From the NCBI GenBank assembly GCA_963771005.1, contig CAVYRO010000010.1:310001-374000 (forward strand): a DNA stretch of 64,000 bases, written 5' to 3'. This document shows, one piece after another, positions 28,508 to 37,399 of this stretch (the first letter of the stretch is position 1; each line of letters starts with the position of its first letter). The stretch comes from DASQZK01 sp963771005. Its GTDB lineage: Bacteria; Bacteroidota; Bacteroidia; Bacteroidales; GCA-2748055. The position numbers and the translations under genes were made by a program. Under the pieces are notes generated by a model, which ran no database searches, was not told where the DNA came from, and saw only the letters and a program-made list of their open reading frames with translations.

Positions 28508-29506
28508 ATGAAAAGATATCTGTTAGTTATTCTATTCGCGGCTTCTGTCACATCCTGTGTGCCTACCCGTCAGTTTAAGGAAGTTGATGAGAAGAGCAAT
28601 AATCTTCAAGATGAGAGGGATCATCTCATGACTGAAAATGAAAAGCTTACGGTGGAAAACACGGAAATGAAATCCGCGATGGACCGGATCGGGGAAGAGC
28701 GGGAGGAATTTGTCGAAGACAGCATTGCGCGTCATAATGAGATAGAAAAGCTGCATTCGGAAGTGGACCGGCTGAATCGCAAGCTGAGTGACCTGGAAGC
28801 CACTCACGAAGCACTTCTCCAGGGAAATGCGCGTGAAACCCGCCGCCTGCTGAACCAGCTCCAGTCTACACAGGAAGATCTCCAGAAAAAGGAGGACCGT
28901 TTGCATGAGCTTGAAGCAAATGTAAACGAAAAGAGGGACGACCTCACCCGGATGAGCGCCGAACTTGAAGCCAGGAATGCCCGCCTGGCCGAACTTCAGC
29001 AGATCCTTGACCGGAAAGATTCGGCGGTGAATGCGCTGCGTGAAAGCGTGTCGAAGGCGCTGATGGGTTTTGAAGGACAGGGTCTTTCTGTTAACCTGAA
29101 AAACGGGAAGGTCTATGTCTCGCTTGAGGAAAAGCTGCTTTTCAAATCGGGCAGCTACGATGTGGATTCCCGCGGCCGGCAGGCCTTGCAAAAACTGGCC
29201 GGGGTTCTTGAAGACAATCCCAATGTGAATATCATGATCGAGGGGCATACCGACGTAGTGCCCTACCGGAGCGGGGGTGTGATAAAAGATAACTGGGACC
29301 TGAGTGTAATGCGGGCGACTTCGGTTGTTAAGATCCTTCTGAATGACAGCAGGATCGATCCCAAAAGATTAACTGCCGCCGGTCACAGCGAGTACCTCCC
29401 CGTAGATCCTGCAAATACACCGGAAGCCCGGGCCAAAAATCGCCGCACCGAGATCATCCTGACTCCGAAATTGGATGAGTTATTCAAGATCCTGGAAACA
29501 AATTAG
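28508..29506 (+). CDS. OmpA family lipoprotein with coiled-coil region
   Basis: The 332-residue protein starts with a lipoprotein signal (MKRYLLVILFAASVTSC, lipid Cys at 17). Residues about 25-180 form a long charged coiled coil. An OmpA-like peptidoglycan-binding domain (about 205-325) follows, with MIEGHTDVVPYRSG, NWDLSVMRATSVV and the closing NRRTEIIL. It probably links the outer membrane to the cell wall. It stands alone between divergent dxs and a repeat-rich gap. Confidence 0.92.
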   Translation: MKRYLLVILFAASVTSCVPTRQFKEVDEKSNNLQDERDHLMTENEKLTVENTEMKSAMDRIGEEREEFVEDSIARHNEIEKLHSEVDRLNRKLSDLEATHEALLQGNARETRRLLNQLQSTQEDLQKKEDRLHELEANVNEKRDDLTRMSAELEARNARLAELQQILDRKDSAVNALRESVSKALMGFEGQGLSVNLKNGKVYVSLEEKLLFKSGSYDVDSRGRQALQKLAGVLEDNPNVNIMIEGHTDVVPYRSGGVIKDNWDLSVMRATSVVKILLNDSRIDPKRLTAAGHSEYLPVDPANTPEARAKNRRTEIILTPKLDELFKILETN

Positions 29507-29529
29507 GATTTGGTTTCAGAGAGGATTGT

Positions 29530-29999
29530 ATGATATTTGATATGGTTTGAAATTGTTTGAAATGGTTTTTAAGAGGAACACGGATTTGACGGATTTAGAC
29601 GGATGATCGCGGGTTTAATTGTTTGAAATGGTTTGAAATGGTTTGAAATGGTTTGAAATTGTTTGAATGCTGGTTGATGTTGGTTGATGCTGGTTGATGT
29701 GGTTGATGTGGTTGATGTTGTTTCAGGTTCGAAAGTATCAGATAGTTTGTTCGGAAGCCTCCGTAGGTGGTTACAATCCATAGCTCAATATCACCGTATC
29801 ACCATAGTGCGCCATGAATTATTCATCGCGTGTTTAATTGAAGATGGTTTGAGATGGTTTCTCAGGTGGTTTCGGGGAGTTTCACCACGTTCACAGATAT
29901 CACAGAAAAAGTGGTTTAGATTTAAATGTCCAAATTCGTGTTTAACCAAGGTTTCAACTTCAACTCAATTCAACAAATCAAAAAATCACCAAATTCTTC
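29530..29999. repeat. Dispersed intergenic repeat cluster (copy 2)
   Basis: This 470-base stretch without genes holds many tandem GGTTTGAAAT units, an ACGGATTTGACGGATT-type block, about six TGGTTGATG units (29670-29720), a TTTCACCACGTTCACAGAT block and a final CAACAAATCA / AAATTCTTC block that runs up to the frr stop codon. The order of blocks matches the other copies. I see no protein gene or stable RNA. Confidence 0.75.
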
Positions 30000-30563
30000 T
30001 CAGATCGTCATAATATCTTTCTCTTTCAGCTCAACCTCCTTATCGGCTCTTGCCGAAAATTCATCCGTCATTTTCTGGACTTCAGCCTCTGTCTTTTTGG
30101 CGACATCTTCCGGGAGTCCGTCTTTCTGCAATGTTTTGGTCTCTTCATTGGCTTCCCTGCGTGCATTCCGGATACTCACCTTGGCAATCTCCCCTTCATG
30201 CTTAACCTGTTTTACCAGGCTGACCCTTCTTTCTTCGGTGAGCGGCGGTACATTGATCCGGATGAGTTCCCCGTTATTGGCAGGCGTCAGCCCGATGTTT
30301 GCGGCCATGATGGCTTTTTCGATGGTATCGATCAGCGGTTTTTCCCACGGTTGAATGGCGATGGTCCGGGCGTCGGGAGTGCTGATATTGGAGACCTGGC
30401 TGAGGGGTGTAAGGCTTCCGTAGTAGTCAACTTTAATGCCGTCGAGAATATGCGTATTGGCCTTTCCGGCACGGATCCGGCTCAGTTCCGTTTCAAGGTG
30501 TTTGATGGCGTGCTCCATCTTTTCCATCGTGATATCCAAAAGCATTTGAACTTCTTCGTCCAT
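30000..30563 (-). CDS. frr: Ribosome recycling factor
   Basis: The 187-residue factor splits post-termination ribosomes together with EF-G. It shows the family opening (MEKMEHAIKHLETELSRIRAGKA), the central LIRINVPPLTEERRVSLVKQ and a C-terminal helix with KEVELKEKDIMTI. It follows pyrH with a 46-base gap, the classical order. Confidence 0.97.
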   Translation of the reverse strand: MDEEVQMLLDITMEKMEHAIKHLETELSRIRAGKANTHILDGIKVDYYGSLTPLSQVSNISTPDARTIAIQPWEKPLIDTIEKAIMAANIGLTPANNGELIRINVPPLTEERRVSLVKQVKHEGEIAKVSIRNARREANEETKTLQKDGLPEDVAKKTEAEVQKMTDEFSARADKEVELKEKDIMTI

Positions 30564-30609
30564 ATCAGTGGAGGTTTGGTTAAACGTTAAGTGAGCGGAT
30601 CAAAAATAT

Positions 30610-31317
30610 TTAAATTTTAACTAAAGTGCCAATTTTTTCGCCCGAAATAAATCGTAAGAGATTTCCTTTTTTATTCATATTGAATACTACAACAGGTAGC
30701 TTGTTGTCGCGGCACATAGCGAAAGCAGTCATATCCATCACATTCAGTTTTTTCTGCAGGGCTTCGTCGAAGGTCAGTTCGGAGTACATAACTGCAGAAG
30801 GATCCTTCTCTGGATCAACATTATACACTCCTTCAACCCGGGTTCCCTTCAGCATGACTTCGGCTTCCATTTCGACTGCTCTCAAAGCTGAGGCTGTATC
30901 GGTGGTGAAAAACGGGTTTCCTGTTCCCGCGGTAAAGATTACGACCTCATCATTTTCGAGAGCCTGTTTTACCCTGTCCCTGCTGTAAAATTCCGTCACA
31001 GGCTCCATCCGGATGGCTGAAAACAACCGGGCCGCTGTACCTTTGCCTTCGATGGCCGACTGAAGGGCCAGACCGTTGATCACCGTTGCCAGCATTCCCA
31101 TATAATCGCCCCTTACCCTGTCAAAGCCCTCGCTTACCCCTGCAGCTCCGCGGAAGATGTTCCCGCCGCCGATCACGATGCCGATATGCACACCGGTTTT
31201 GGCGGCCTCATGGATATCCCCGGCATAATCATCCAGCCTTGCCGGGTCAATACCGTGTGCTTTCGTACCCATGAGAGCTTCTCCCGACAATTTAAGGAGG
31301 ATGCGATTGTATTTCAT
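30610..31317 (-). CDS. pyrH: UMP kinase
   Basis: The 235-residue hexameric kinase phosphorylates UMP to UDP. It shows RILLKLSGEALMG, the glycine loop IGIVIGGGNIFRG, RGDYMGMLATVINGLAL, and FTAGTGNPFFTTDTAS, all typical of bacterial UMP kinases. It sits between tsf and frr; a terminator separates it from tsf, so it may have its own promoter (a weak -7 match, TAATTTCG, lies just upstream). Confidence 0.97.
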   Translation of the reverse strand: MKYNRILLKLSGEALMGTKAHGIDPARLDDYAGDIHEAAKTGVHIGIVIGGGNIFRGAAGVSEGFDRVRGDYMGMLATVINGLALQSAIEGKGTAARLFSAIRMEPVTEFYSRDRVKQALENDEVVIFTAGTGNPFFTTDTASALRAVEMEAEVMLKGTRVEGVYNVDPEKDPSAVMYSELTFDEALQKKLNVMDMTAFAMCRDNKLPVVVFNMNKKGNLLRFISGEKIGTLVKI

Positions 31318-31403
31318 TGAATATGAATATTTATTGACGAAATTAGTAAAAATTTGGTTGCCGGGAGGACCGCATCCGAAGAATTTTTGGCGGACATACG
31401 CAC

Positions 31404-31437
31404 AAAAAAACCGTCTTCGGTCTGAAAACGGTTTTTA
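31404..31437 (-). terminator. Intrinsic terminator of the rplM-rpsI-rpsB-tsf block
   Basis: On the minus strand the stem AAAAACCGT / ACGGTTTTT closes a 13-base loop and continues into a T run. It lies 19 bases after the tsf stop codon. Confidence 0.8.
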
Positions 31438-31455
31438 ATATGAGCTCATTACCTC

Positions 31456-32277
31456 TTATTGGGCAAGCGTATATCTTACAAAAGCTGTCACCCTGAGTTC
31501 CGGATCTGCTTCCTTCAGGTACTGACTAATGGTCTTTTTGCTGTCTTTGGTAAAATCCTGGTTGAGCAGGGTGAATTCCTTGAAGAATTTATTCAGTTTA
31601 CCCTCGGCGATCCTGTCCAGCATGTCTTCGGGTCTGCCTTCGTTGCGAGCCTGTTCACGGCCGATTTCCTTTTCCTTATCGATGAGGTCTGCAGGTACAT
31701 CTGCCTTATCAATGGCAACAGGTGCCATGGCGGCAACCTGCATGGCGATATCCTTGCCGACCTGGGTACCGGGTTGCTTGCTAAATCCAACAAGGGTAGC
31801 CAGGCGGTTCCCCGGATGAACGTATGCAACAGCCGAACCCGATTCGATTTTTTCATAGTAGCTCAGGTCGAGCTTTTCACCAATGATCCCTACCTGTTCA
31901 ACGACTTTTTCTTCAATGGTTTTATCGTCCATCTTCAGTTTCTTCAGGGCAGCGAGATCGGACGGAAGGTTTTTCAGAGCAATGTCGAGAATGCGTGAGG
32001 TAAAATTCACGAAATCCTGATTTTTTGCCACAAAATCGGTTTCACAGTTGAGAACTACCAACGCGCCCTTTCCGCCGTCAACCTTTGCCAGGACAGCGCC
32101 TTCCGAGGCTTCGCGGTCGGCACGTTTATTGGCAACAGCCTGTCCTTTTTTACGGATGAATTCGATAGCCTTATCGAAATCACCTTCCGATTCCTGGAGT
32201 GCTTTTTTGCAATCCATCATCCCTGCGCCGGTCACTTTCCTGAGTTTACTTACATCTGCAGCTTTGATATCAGCCAT
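31456..32277 (-). CDS. tsf: Translation elongation factor Ts
   Basis: The 273-residue factor recycles EF-Tu by nucleotide exchange. The N-terminal UBA-like domain has VSKLRKVTGAGMMDCKKAL, followed by the core with VVLNCETDFVAKN, YVHPGNRLATLVGF and MQVAAMAPVAI. It directly follows rpsB, the usual pairing. Confidence 0.97.
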   Translation of the reverse strand: MADIKAADVSKLRKVTGAGMMDCKKALQESEGDFDKAIEFIRKKGQAVANKRADREASEGAVLAKVDGGKGALVVLNCETDFVAKNQDFVNFTSRILDIALKNLPSDLAALKKLKMDDKTIEEKVVEQVGIIGEKLDLSYYEKIESGSAVAYVHPGNRLATLVGFSKQPGTQVGKDIAMQVAAMAPVAIDKADVPADLIDKEKEIGREQARNEGRPEDMLDRIAEGKLNKFFKEFTLLNQDFTKDSKKTISQYLKEADPELRVTAFVRYTLAQ

Positions 32278-32352
32278 TGTGATCTATTTTAATAATTTAT
32301 TATTCGTTATGTTATGCATAAAAATGGAAGGAGGATGCTGAAGTCAGCCCGG

Positions 32353-33282
32353 TTAGTCATCCCTGCGTTTCAAGGAAGGCTTCTTTGCCGGAGCTTTCTT
32401 CACGGGGGCTTTCTTTGCTTTTGCTTTCCCGAAATCATCGAGTTCCTCTTCATCGTCGATGGCAACGGATCTTCTTTCTTCAAAATCTTCTTCCTCATCC
32501 GTATCGTCATCGGAAACTTTAACACCCGCTTTTCCGGCTTTCTCTTCCCTTGCCTTTTTCTCCTTGTTACTTGTTTCCTTTTCCTTTTCCATTTTTCTTT
32601 CGGAAAGTCCCTCTTCGATGGAAGAAGCGACGTATTCGATGAGAAGAGCTATGGATTTGGAGGCATCGTCATTTGCCGGGATCGGGAAGTCGATGTCGTT
32701 CGGGTTCGAGTTGGTGTCAACCATGGCAAAAACCGGTATGTTCAGCCTCTTTGCTTCCCTCACGGCGATATATTCCTTGGACACATCAACGATGAACATT
32801 GCGGCAGGAAGCCGGGTAAGATCGGCAATGCTGCCCAACATTTTTTCGAGCTTGGCACGCTGGCGCATTACCTGAAGTTTTTCACGTTTCGAGAGCGTAT
32901 CGAAGGTGCCGTCGGTGGCCATTTTATCGATGGAGCTCATTTTTTTCACGGCCTTTCTGATGGTCGGGAAGTTGGTGAGCATACCACCGGGCCATCTTTC
33001 CGTGACATAGGGCATGTTGATGGCCTTGATCCTTTCAGAAACAATATCCTTAGCCTGTTTTTTTGTAGCCACGAAAAGAATTTTCCGGCCTGATTTTGCT
33101 ATTTGTTTCATGGCGTTGCATGCTTCTTCGAGCTTGGCCATGGTTTTGTGAAGATCGATAATGTGGATCCCGTTCTTTTCCATAAAAATGTACGGAGCCA
33201 TTGCGGGATTCCATTTTCTTTTCAGGTGACCGAAATGTACACCTGCATCAAGTAAATTTTCAAATGTGAGTTTGTCGGGCAT
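32353..33282 (-). CDS. rpsB: 30S ribosomal protein S2
   Basis: At 309 residues it is longer than the usual ~240. The core shows LLDAGVHFGHLKRKWNP, FVATKKQAKD, ERWPGGMLTNF and FAMVDTNSNPNDIDFPIPAND. The extra C-terminal 70 residues are low-complexity: a Lys/Glu stretch, an acidic stretch rich in Asp/Glu, then KKAPVKKAPAKK. Similar tails are seen in other Bacteroidota S2 proteins; the function is not known. Confidence 0.97.
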   Translation of the reverse strand: MPDKLTFENLLDAGVHFGHLKRKWNPAMAPYIFMEKNGIHIIDLHKTMAKLEEACNAMKQIAKSGRKILFVATKKQAKDIVSERIKAINMPYVTERWPGGMLTNFPTIRKAVKKMSSIDKMATDGTFDTLSKREKLQVMRQRAKLEKMLGSIADLTRLPAAMFIVDVSKEYIAVREAKRLNIPVFAMVDTNSNPNDIDFPIPANDDASKSIALLIEYVASSIEEGLSERKMEKEKETSNKEKKAREEKAGKAGVKVSDDDTDEEEDFEERRSVAIDDEEELDDFGKAKAKKAPVKKAPAKKPSLKRRDD

Positions 33283-33396
33283 AATAATTTATTATTTGTT
33301 TACATTCTTTAATGGCAATTGAGAGGTAGTTCCGTTCTCGGTATGGATAAAGCCGGAAGTCCTCCCAATTTAGATACTAAACATTTATAGCGGAGA

Positions 33397-33783
33397 CTAG
33401 CGCTTACTGAACTGGAATTTCTTCCTGGCCTTGGGCTGGCCGGGCTTCTTCCGTTCCACCTCACGGGGATCACGGGTGATGAAACCTTCAGCTTTCAATG
33501 CAGATTTATCTTCGGGATTGATTTTAACAAGTGCTCTCGATATGCCAAGCCGCATCGCTTCAGCCTGTCCTTTAATACCACCCCCGGAAAGAATGACCTT
33601 CAGGTCGTATTTTTCCCTGACTTTAAGGAGGTTAAGGGGCTGTTCAACTATATAATGCAGATGTCCTCCGGGAAAGTATTCCTTGAAATCCCGGTCGTTG
33701 ACTACGATCTGACCTTTGCCTTCACTCAGGTAAACCCTGGCGATAGCCGCTTTTCTCCTGCCAACCGTATTGATAATTTCCAT
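33397..33783 (-). CDS. rpsI: 30S ribosomal protein S9
   Basis: The 128-residue protein has the family opening INTVGRRKAAIARVYLSEGKG and the conserved basic tail ending KARKKFQFSKR, whose last residues reach the P-site tRNA. It follows rplM with a 2-base gap. Confidence 0.97.
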   Translation of the reverse strand: MEIINTVGRRKAAIARVYLSEGKGQIVVNDRDFKEYFPGGHLHYIVEQPLNLLKVREKYDLKVILSGGGIKGQAEAMRLGISRALVKINPEDKSALKAEGFITRDPREVERKKPGQPKARKKFQFSKR

Positions 33784-33785
33784 GT

Positions 33786-34244
33786 TTATTCCTTAACGTC
33801 GTTTAGATTGATTGATTTCGGTTTCTGAGCCTCATGTTTATGTTCCTCACCGGCATAAACGAAAAGATTTTTGAAAATTGCACTTCCAAGCCGGTTACGG
33901 GGAAGCATGCCTTTAACGGCTTTCTCCACCACTGCTTCCGGTTTTTTTACCAGCAGCTCTGCCGGGGTGGTCACTCTCTGACCCCCTGGATAGCCGGTAT
34001 GCCGAACGTACTGCTTATCCGTCATCTTCTGGCCTGTCAGTTTGATCTTATCGGCATTTATGATAATGACATTGTCTCCGCAATCGACATGGGGAGTGAA
34101 GTTCGTTTTATGCTTACCCCTTAATAAATAGGCAACCTTGGATGCAAGCCTGCCAAGGACTTCATTTTTGGCGTCAACGATCAGCCATTCCTTGTTCACG
34201 GTTGCCTTATTTGCCGATACGGTCCTATAGCTTAATGTGTCCAC
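33786..34244 (-). CDS. rplM: 50S ribosomal protein L13
   Basis: The 152-residue protein shows WLIVDAKNEVLGRLASKVAY, the HVDCGDNVIIINADKI segment and KGMLPRNRLGSAIFKNLFVY. It is the first gene of the translation block. Confidence 0.97.
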   Translation of the reverse strand: MDTLSYRTVSANKATVNKEWLIVDAKNEVLGRLASKVAYLLRGKHKTNFTPHVDCGDNVIIINADKIKLTGQKMTDKQYVRHTGYPGGQRVTTPAELLVKKPEAVVEKAVKGMLPRNRLGSAIFKNLFVYAGEEHKHEAQKPKSINLNDVKE

Positions 34245-34300
34245 TTTATTTGTTTTTTAATCCCTGTAATTCGGTTTATTCTCTCTGAAAATGTGGATTG

Positions 34301-34333
34301 CAAAAGTACAATTATTTTTTTTTAAACCTGCAA
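34301..34333 (-). promoter_or_regulatory. Promoter of rplM-rpsI-rpsB-tsf
   Basis: On the minus strand TACTTTTG (34301-34308) fits the -7 consensus, and a TTG (34331-34333) lies 22 bases further upstream. Transcription would start near 34295, about 50 bases before the rplM start. Confidence 0.55.
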
Positions 34334-34492
34334 TATATCCTGAAAAAATTTAAGGATTAAATAATTCGGGCTGAATTGAAAGAAAAGAAATTGCGACATT
34401 GTTCAAATGAACTTCATTTTTTTTCCGGATTTAAAGATTATCTTCGGGTGAAAATCCGTCACCGACCCGGACACACAAGCTGAACCTTATAT

Positions 34493-36082
34493 ATGCGGCA
34501 GGTCTTTACGTATAAAAACATCGGGTTTTTCAGTACCATTCTGCTGGCAATCAGCCTGCCACTCTCCATATTTACCACCAGCCTTGCCGAGATGCTTCTC
34601 GTTGCAAACTGGCTGATCGAAGGGGAATTCAGGATTAAATTTCAAAGATTTAAAGAGAGACCGGGATTGTGGATCATATTCTCTCTCTACTTTCTTCACC
34701 TTGCAGGTCTTTTCTATACATCCGATTTTCATTACGCCCTTCATGATCTCAGGATTAAGCTTCCCATCCTTTTTTTGCCTCTTGTATTTGGCACTTCCGG
34801 CGGGTTTGATAGATTACGGCTGCGGACTATCATGCTTTTTTTCTGCCTGGCAACCATGGTCTCGGGAATGATATCCTTCCTGATCTTTATTCATGTGATC
34901 CCAATAGAATACTATGACATCCGCGATATTTCCATTTTTGTTTCTCATATCAGGCTTGCCCTGATGGTGAATTTTTCCATCTTCATCCTTTTATACTATC
35001 TTTTTACGGGCGATCAGGAGGTGAAATTAGGAGGGACACTCCGGATCCTCGCCGTCCCTGCCGTGATATGGCTTCTTTTTTTTATGCTTGTGCTTAAATC
35101 TTTCACCGGCATCGTTGTCTTCCTGTTGATCTCCCTTCTTTTAGGCTGGCACCTTGCGGGAAAGCTCCGGCGAAACGCTTTTCGTTCAGTACTGAGGATC
35201 ATCATCCTGGTCATTCCCCTGCTGATCGCATCCTGGATAACCGGATGCATCACCCGTTACTATAACCGGGATCATATCGATTTCAGCAAGCTTCCGGCTA
35301 AAACGGCCAACGGTAATCCCTATTTTCACGATACCCTGAGCAAAGCCGTGGAGAACGGGCACTACGTCTGGCTCTATGTCAGTAACCGGGAACTCCGGTC
35401 GTGCTGGAACCGCCGAAGTGATCTGAAGTTCGAAGGGAAGGACAGGATGGGGCAGGAGATAAGGTTTACCCTGATACGGTATCTATCTTCAAAAGGGCTA
35501 ACAAAAGACTGTGAAGGCGTGAATGCACTGACCGGCGAAGACGTTAAGGCTATTGAAGACGGTGTGGCCAATTATATTTTCCTGGAAGATTTCAGCCTGT
35601 ACCCGCGTGTATACCAGATCATTTGGGAATTAGACAGTTACCTCAGGGGAGGGAGTCCCAGCGGGCATTCCATTACACAGCGGATTGCTTTTCTTTCGGC
35701 CGCCGGCGGGATCATCAGGGATCATTTTTTAATTGGGGTTGGAACAGGAGACGTCCAGTTGGCATTCAACCGGTACTACAAGACGCATAATTCAAGATTG
35801 GCTGAACAAAACCGGCGCCGGGCTCACAATCAACTGGTCACCTTTTTTGTGACCTTCGGCTGTATTGGTTTTATCATCGCCCTATTTGCCATATTCGCAC
35901 CGGTATTCTATGAAAATAAATGGAATGACTATCTCTTCCTGGTCTTTTTCCTCACCGGGCTTCTTTCCATGCTCAATGAGGATACGCTCGAAACCCAGAC
36001 AGGAGTGTCATTTTTTATGTTCTTCTATGCCCTTCTTCTCTTTGGCCGGAAAAATTCAGCAGAAGGATCCGGGATTACTTAA
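34493..36082 (+). CDS. O-antigen ligase-like (Wzy_C) membrane protein
   Basis: The 529-residue protein has about 10-12 membrane segments and a large extracytoplasmic loop (about 265-430). The loop ends with the Wzy_C signature IGVGTGDVQLAFNRYY followed by RRRAHNQLVTFFVTFG. Such proteins ligate O-antigen to lipid A-core or act on other periplasmic glycans. It stands alone on the plus strand. The loop is longer than in textbook WaaL proteins and has a charged hydrophilic middle. Confidence 0.82.
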   Translation: MRQVFTYKNIGFFSTILLAISLPLSIFTTSLAEMLLVANWLIEGEFRIKFQRFKERPGLWIIFSLYFLHLAGLFYTSDFHYALHDLRIKLPILFLPLVFGTSGGFDRLRLRTIMLFFCLATMVSGMISFLIFIHVIPIEYYDIRDISIFVSHIRLALMVNFSIFILLYYLFTGDQEVKLGGTLRILAVPAVIWLLFFMLVLKSFTGIVVFLLISLLLGWHLAGKLRRNAFRSVLRIIILVIPLLIASWITGCITRYYNRDHIDFSKLPAKTANGNPYFHDTLSKAVENGHYVWLYVSNRELRSCWNRRSDLKFEGKDRMGQEIRFTLIRYLSSKGLTKDCEGVNALTGEDVKAIEDGVANYIFLEDFSLYPRVYQIIWELDSYLRGGSPSGHSITQRIAFLSAAGGIIRDHFLIGVGTGDVQLAFNRYYKTHNSRLAEQNRRRAHNQLVTFFVTFGCIGFIIALFAIFAPVFYENKWNDYLFLVFFLTGLLSMLNEDTLETQTGVSFFMFFYALLLFGRKNSAEGSGIT

Positions 36083-36301
36083 TGACAGCCGTTGGTTACA
36101 TTCGCGGTTCAAATGCTCTTCCTGTTTTCCGGCCCATATTTCACGTGAGGGAGATAATTCGTACTTTTAGGGATCTTTTAGCATGAAGGAAAGGATCCGG
36201 CTATTTAATCAACAATTTAATTTACCCGAAAGGGAATTCCGGTTAATTTTCAGTGCCGGTTGAATAACAGAACCTTTTGGTGAATACTATAAGTACATAA
36301 A
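36083..36301. other. Intergenic region upstream of the guanine deaminase gene
   Basis: No clear gene is present. A 26-codon open frame (36183-36263, MKERIRLFNQQFNLPERE...) has coding-like composition but no recognised family. I would not call it without expression data. Confidence 0.3.
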
Positions 36302-36769
36302 ATGGAGGATAAGAATTTTATCCGGCTGGCAATTGAGATTGCGATCAGGAATGTAGATGAGGGAGGAGGGCCTTTCGGGGCGGTGATCGTCAAAGACGGC
36401 ACAGTCATCGCCTCTTCCGGGAACAGGGTTACCCTGAACAATGATCCTACCGCCCATGCCGAGATCCTGGCGATCAGGGACGCAGCAAGCATAACAGGTT
36501 CGTGGGATCTTTCCGGCTGTGAGATCTATGCCTCGTGCGAACCCTGCCCGATGTGTCTTGGAGCCATCTACTGGGCCCACCTTGATAAGATACACTATGC
36601 CTGCACCCATGAAGATGCTAAAAATGCGGGTTTTGACGATTCCTTCATATACCGTGAACTGCAGTTGAAGCCCTTTCGACGGGCCATCGCAATGCAACAG
36701 TGTATGAGGGATGAAGGGCTGAAAGTTTTTAAAAAATGGGAAAATGATCCCGGTAAGAAAGCATACTGA
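36302..36769 (+). CDS. guaD: Guanine deaminase-like nucleoside deaminase
   Basis: The 155-residue zinc deaminase has GPFGAVIVKDG, the zinc/proton site PTAHAEILAI and the two-Cys site CEPCPMCLGAIYWA. The following THEDAKNAGFDDSFIY segment matches the short bacterial guanine deaminase type (about 156 residues), not TadA. It would convert guanine to xanthine. Its stop codon overlaps the next ATG by one base. Confidence 0.8.
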   Translation: MEDKNFIRLAIEIAIRNVDEGGGPFGAVIVKDGTVIASSGNRVTLNNDPTAHAEILAIRDAASITGSWDLSGCEIYASCEPCPMCLGAIYWAHLDKIHYACTHEDAKNAGFDDSFIYRELQLKPFRRAIAMQQCMRDEGLKVFKKWENDPGKKAY

Positions 36770-37293
36770 TGATTACGGAAAGGCTCGGAGAAGATTTTTT
36801 TATTCGTGATATCCTTGAAGTGGCACCCGGCCTTCTGGGTAAGAAGATCGTTATGGTACGGGATGGAGAGTTATCATCCTGGCAAATCACGGAAACAGAG
36901 GCTTACCGGGGAGAAGAGGACCTGGCCTGTCATGCACGCAGCGGACGCACCCGGAGGACAGGAATAATGTACGGGAAAGGAGGTTACCTCTATATGTATC
37001 TTATATATGGTATGTACTGGATGATGAATATTGTAGCCGGTCCCGAAAATGTTCCGCAGGCAGCATTGATCCGTGGGGTGGAGAGGTTTTCGGGACCCGG
37101 AAGGCTCACGAAAAATCTGGGTCTCGATGGCAGTTATTATGGCGAATCCCTTCTTACCTCGGGCCGGATATGGCTCAGCGATGGCCGGCCACCGGAGCAT
37201 ATCCTCACCACTCCGCGTATCGGCGTTGACTATGCCGGTGAATGGAAAGACAAGCCCTGGCGGTTTCTTGCGGGAAACAGCGCAGCTGGGTAA
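36769..37293 (+). CDS. DNA-3-methyladenine glycosylase (AAG/MPG family)
   Basis: The 174-residue base-excision enzyme removes alkylated purines. It has WQITETEAYRGEEDLACHAR with the catalytic Glu, RTGIMYGKGGYLYMYLIYGM with the intercalating tyrosines, and GPGRLTKNLGLD. The C-terminus is slightly short for the family but all key segments are present. It is coupled to guaD, an unusual pairing of two purine-damage or purine-salvage functions. Confidence 0.92.
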   Translation: MITERLGEDFFIRDILEVAPGLLGKKIVMVRDGELSSWQITETEAYRGEEDLACHARSGRTRRTGIMYGKGGYLYMYLIYGMYWMMNIVAGPENVPQAALIRGVERFSGPGRLTKNLGLDGSYYGESLLTSGRIWLSDGRPPEHILTTPRIGVDYAGEWKDKPWRFLAGNSAAG

Positions 37294-37399
37294 TTACCGG
37301 TTTAGCCATTCTACCTTTGTATAATATGCACTACACCAATGCCCCAAATAAAAGAGGGGTTGTCTCAATATTTATTTTTCAGGCTGAAGGGCCGTCTTT

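Noticed and set aside
29569..29781. 70-residue open frame in the repeat cluster
   Set aside because: It translates the GTTTGAAATG/TGGTTGATG repeats only.
37330..37399. Possible insertion-sequence remnant near AGAGGGGTTGTCTCA
   Set aside because: The short motif recalls IS ends, but no inverted partner or transposase fragment is present.
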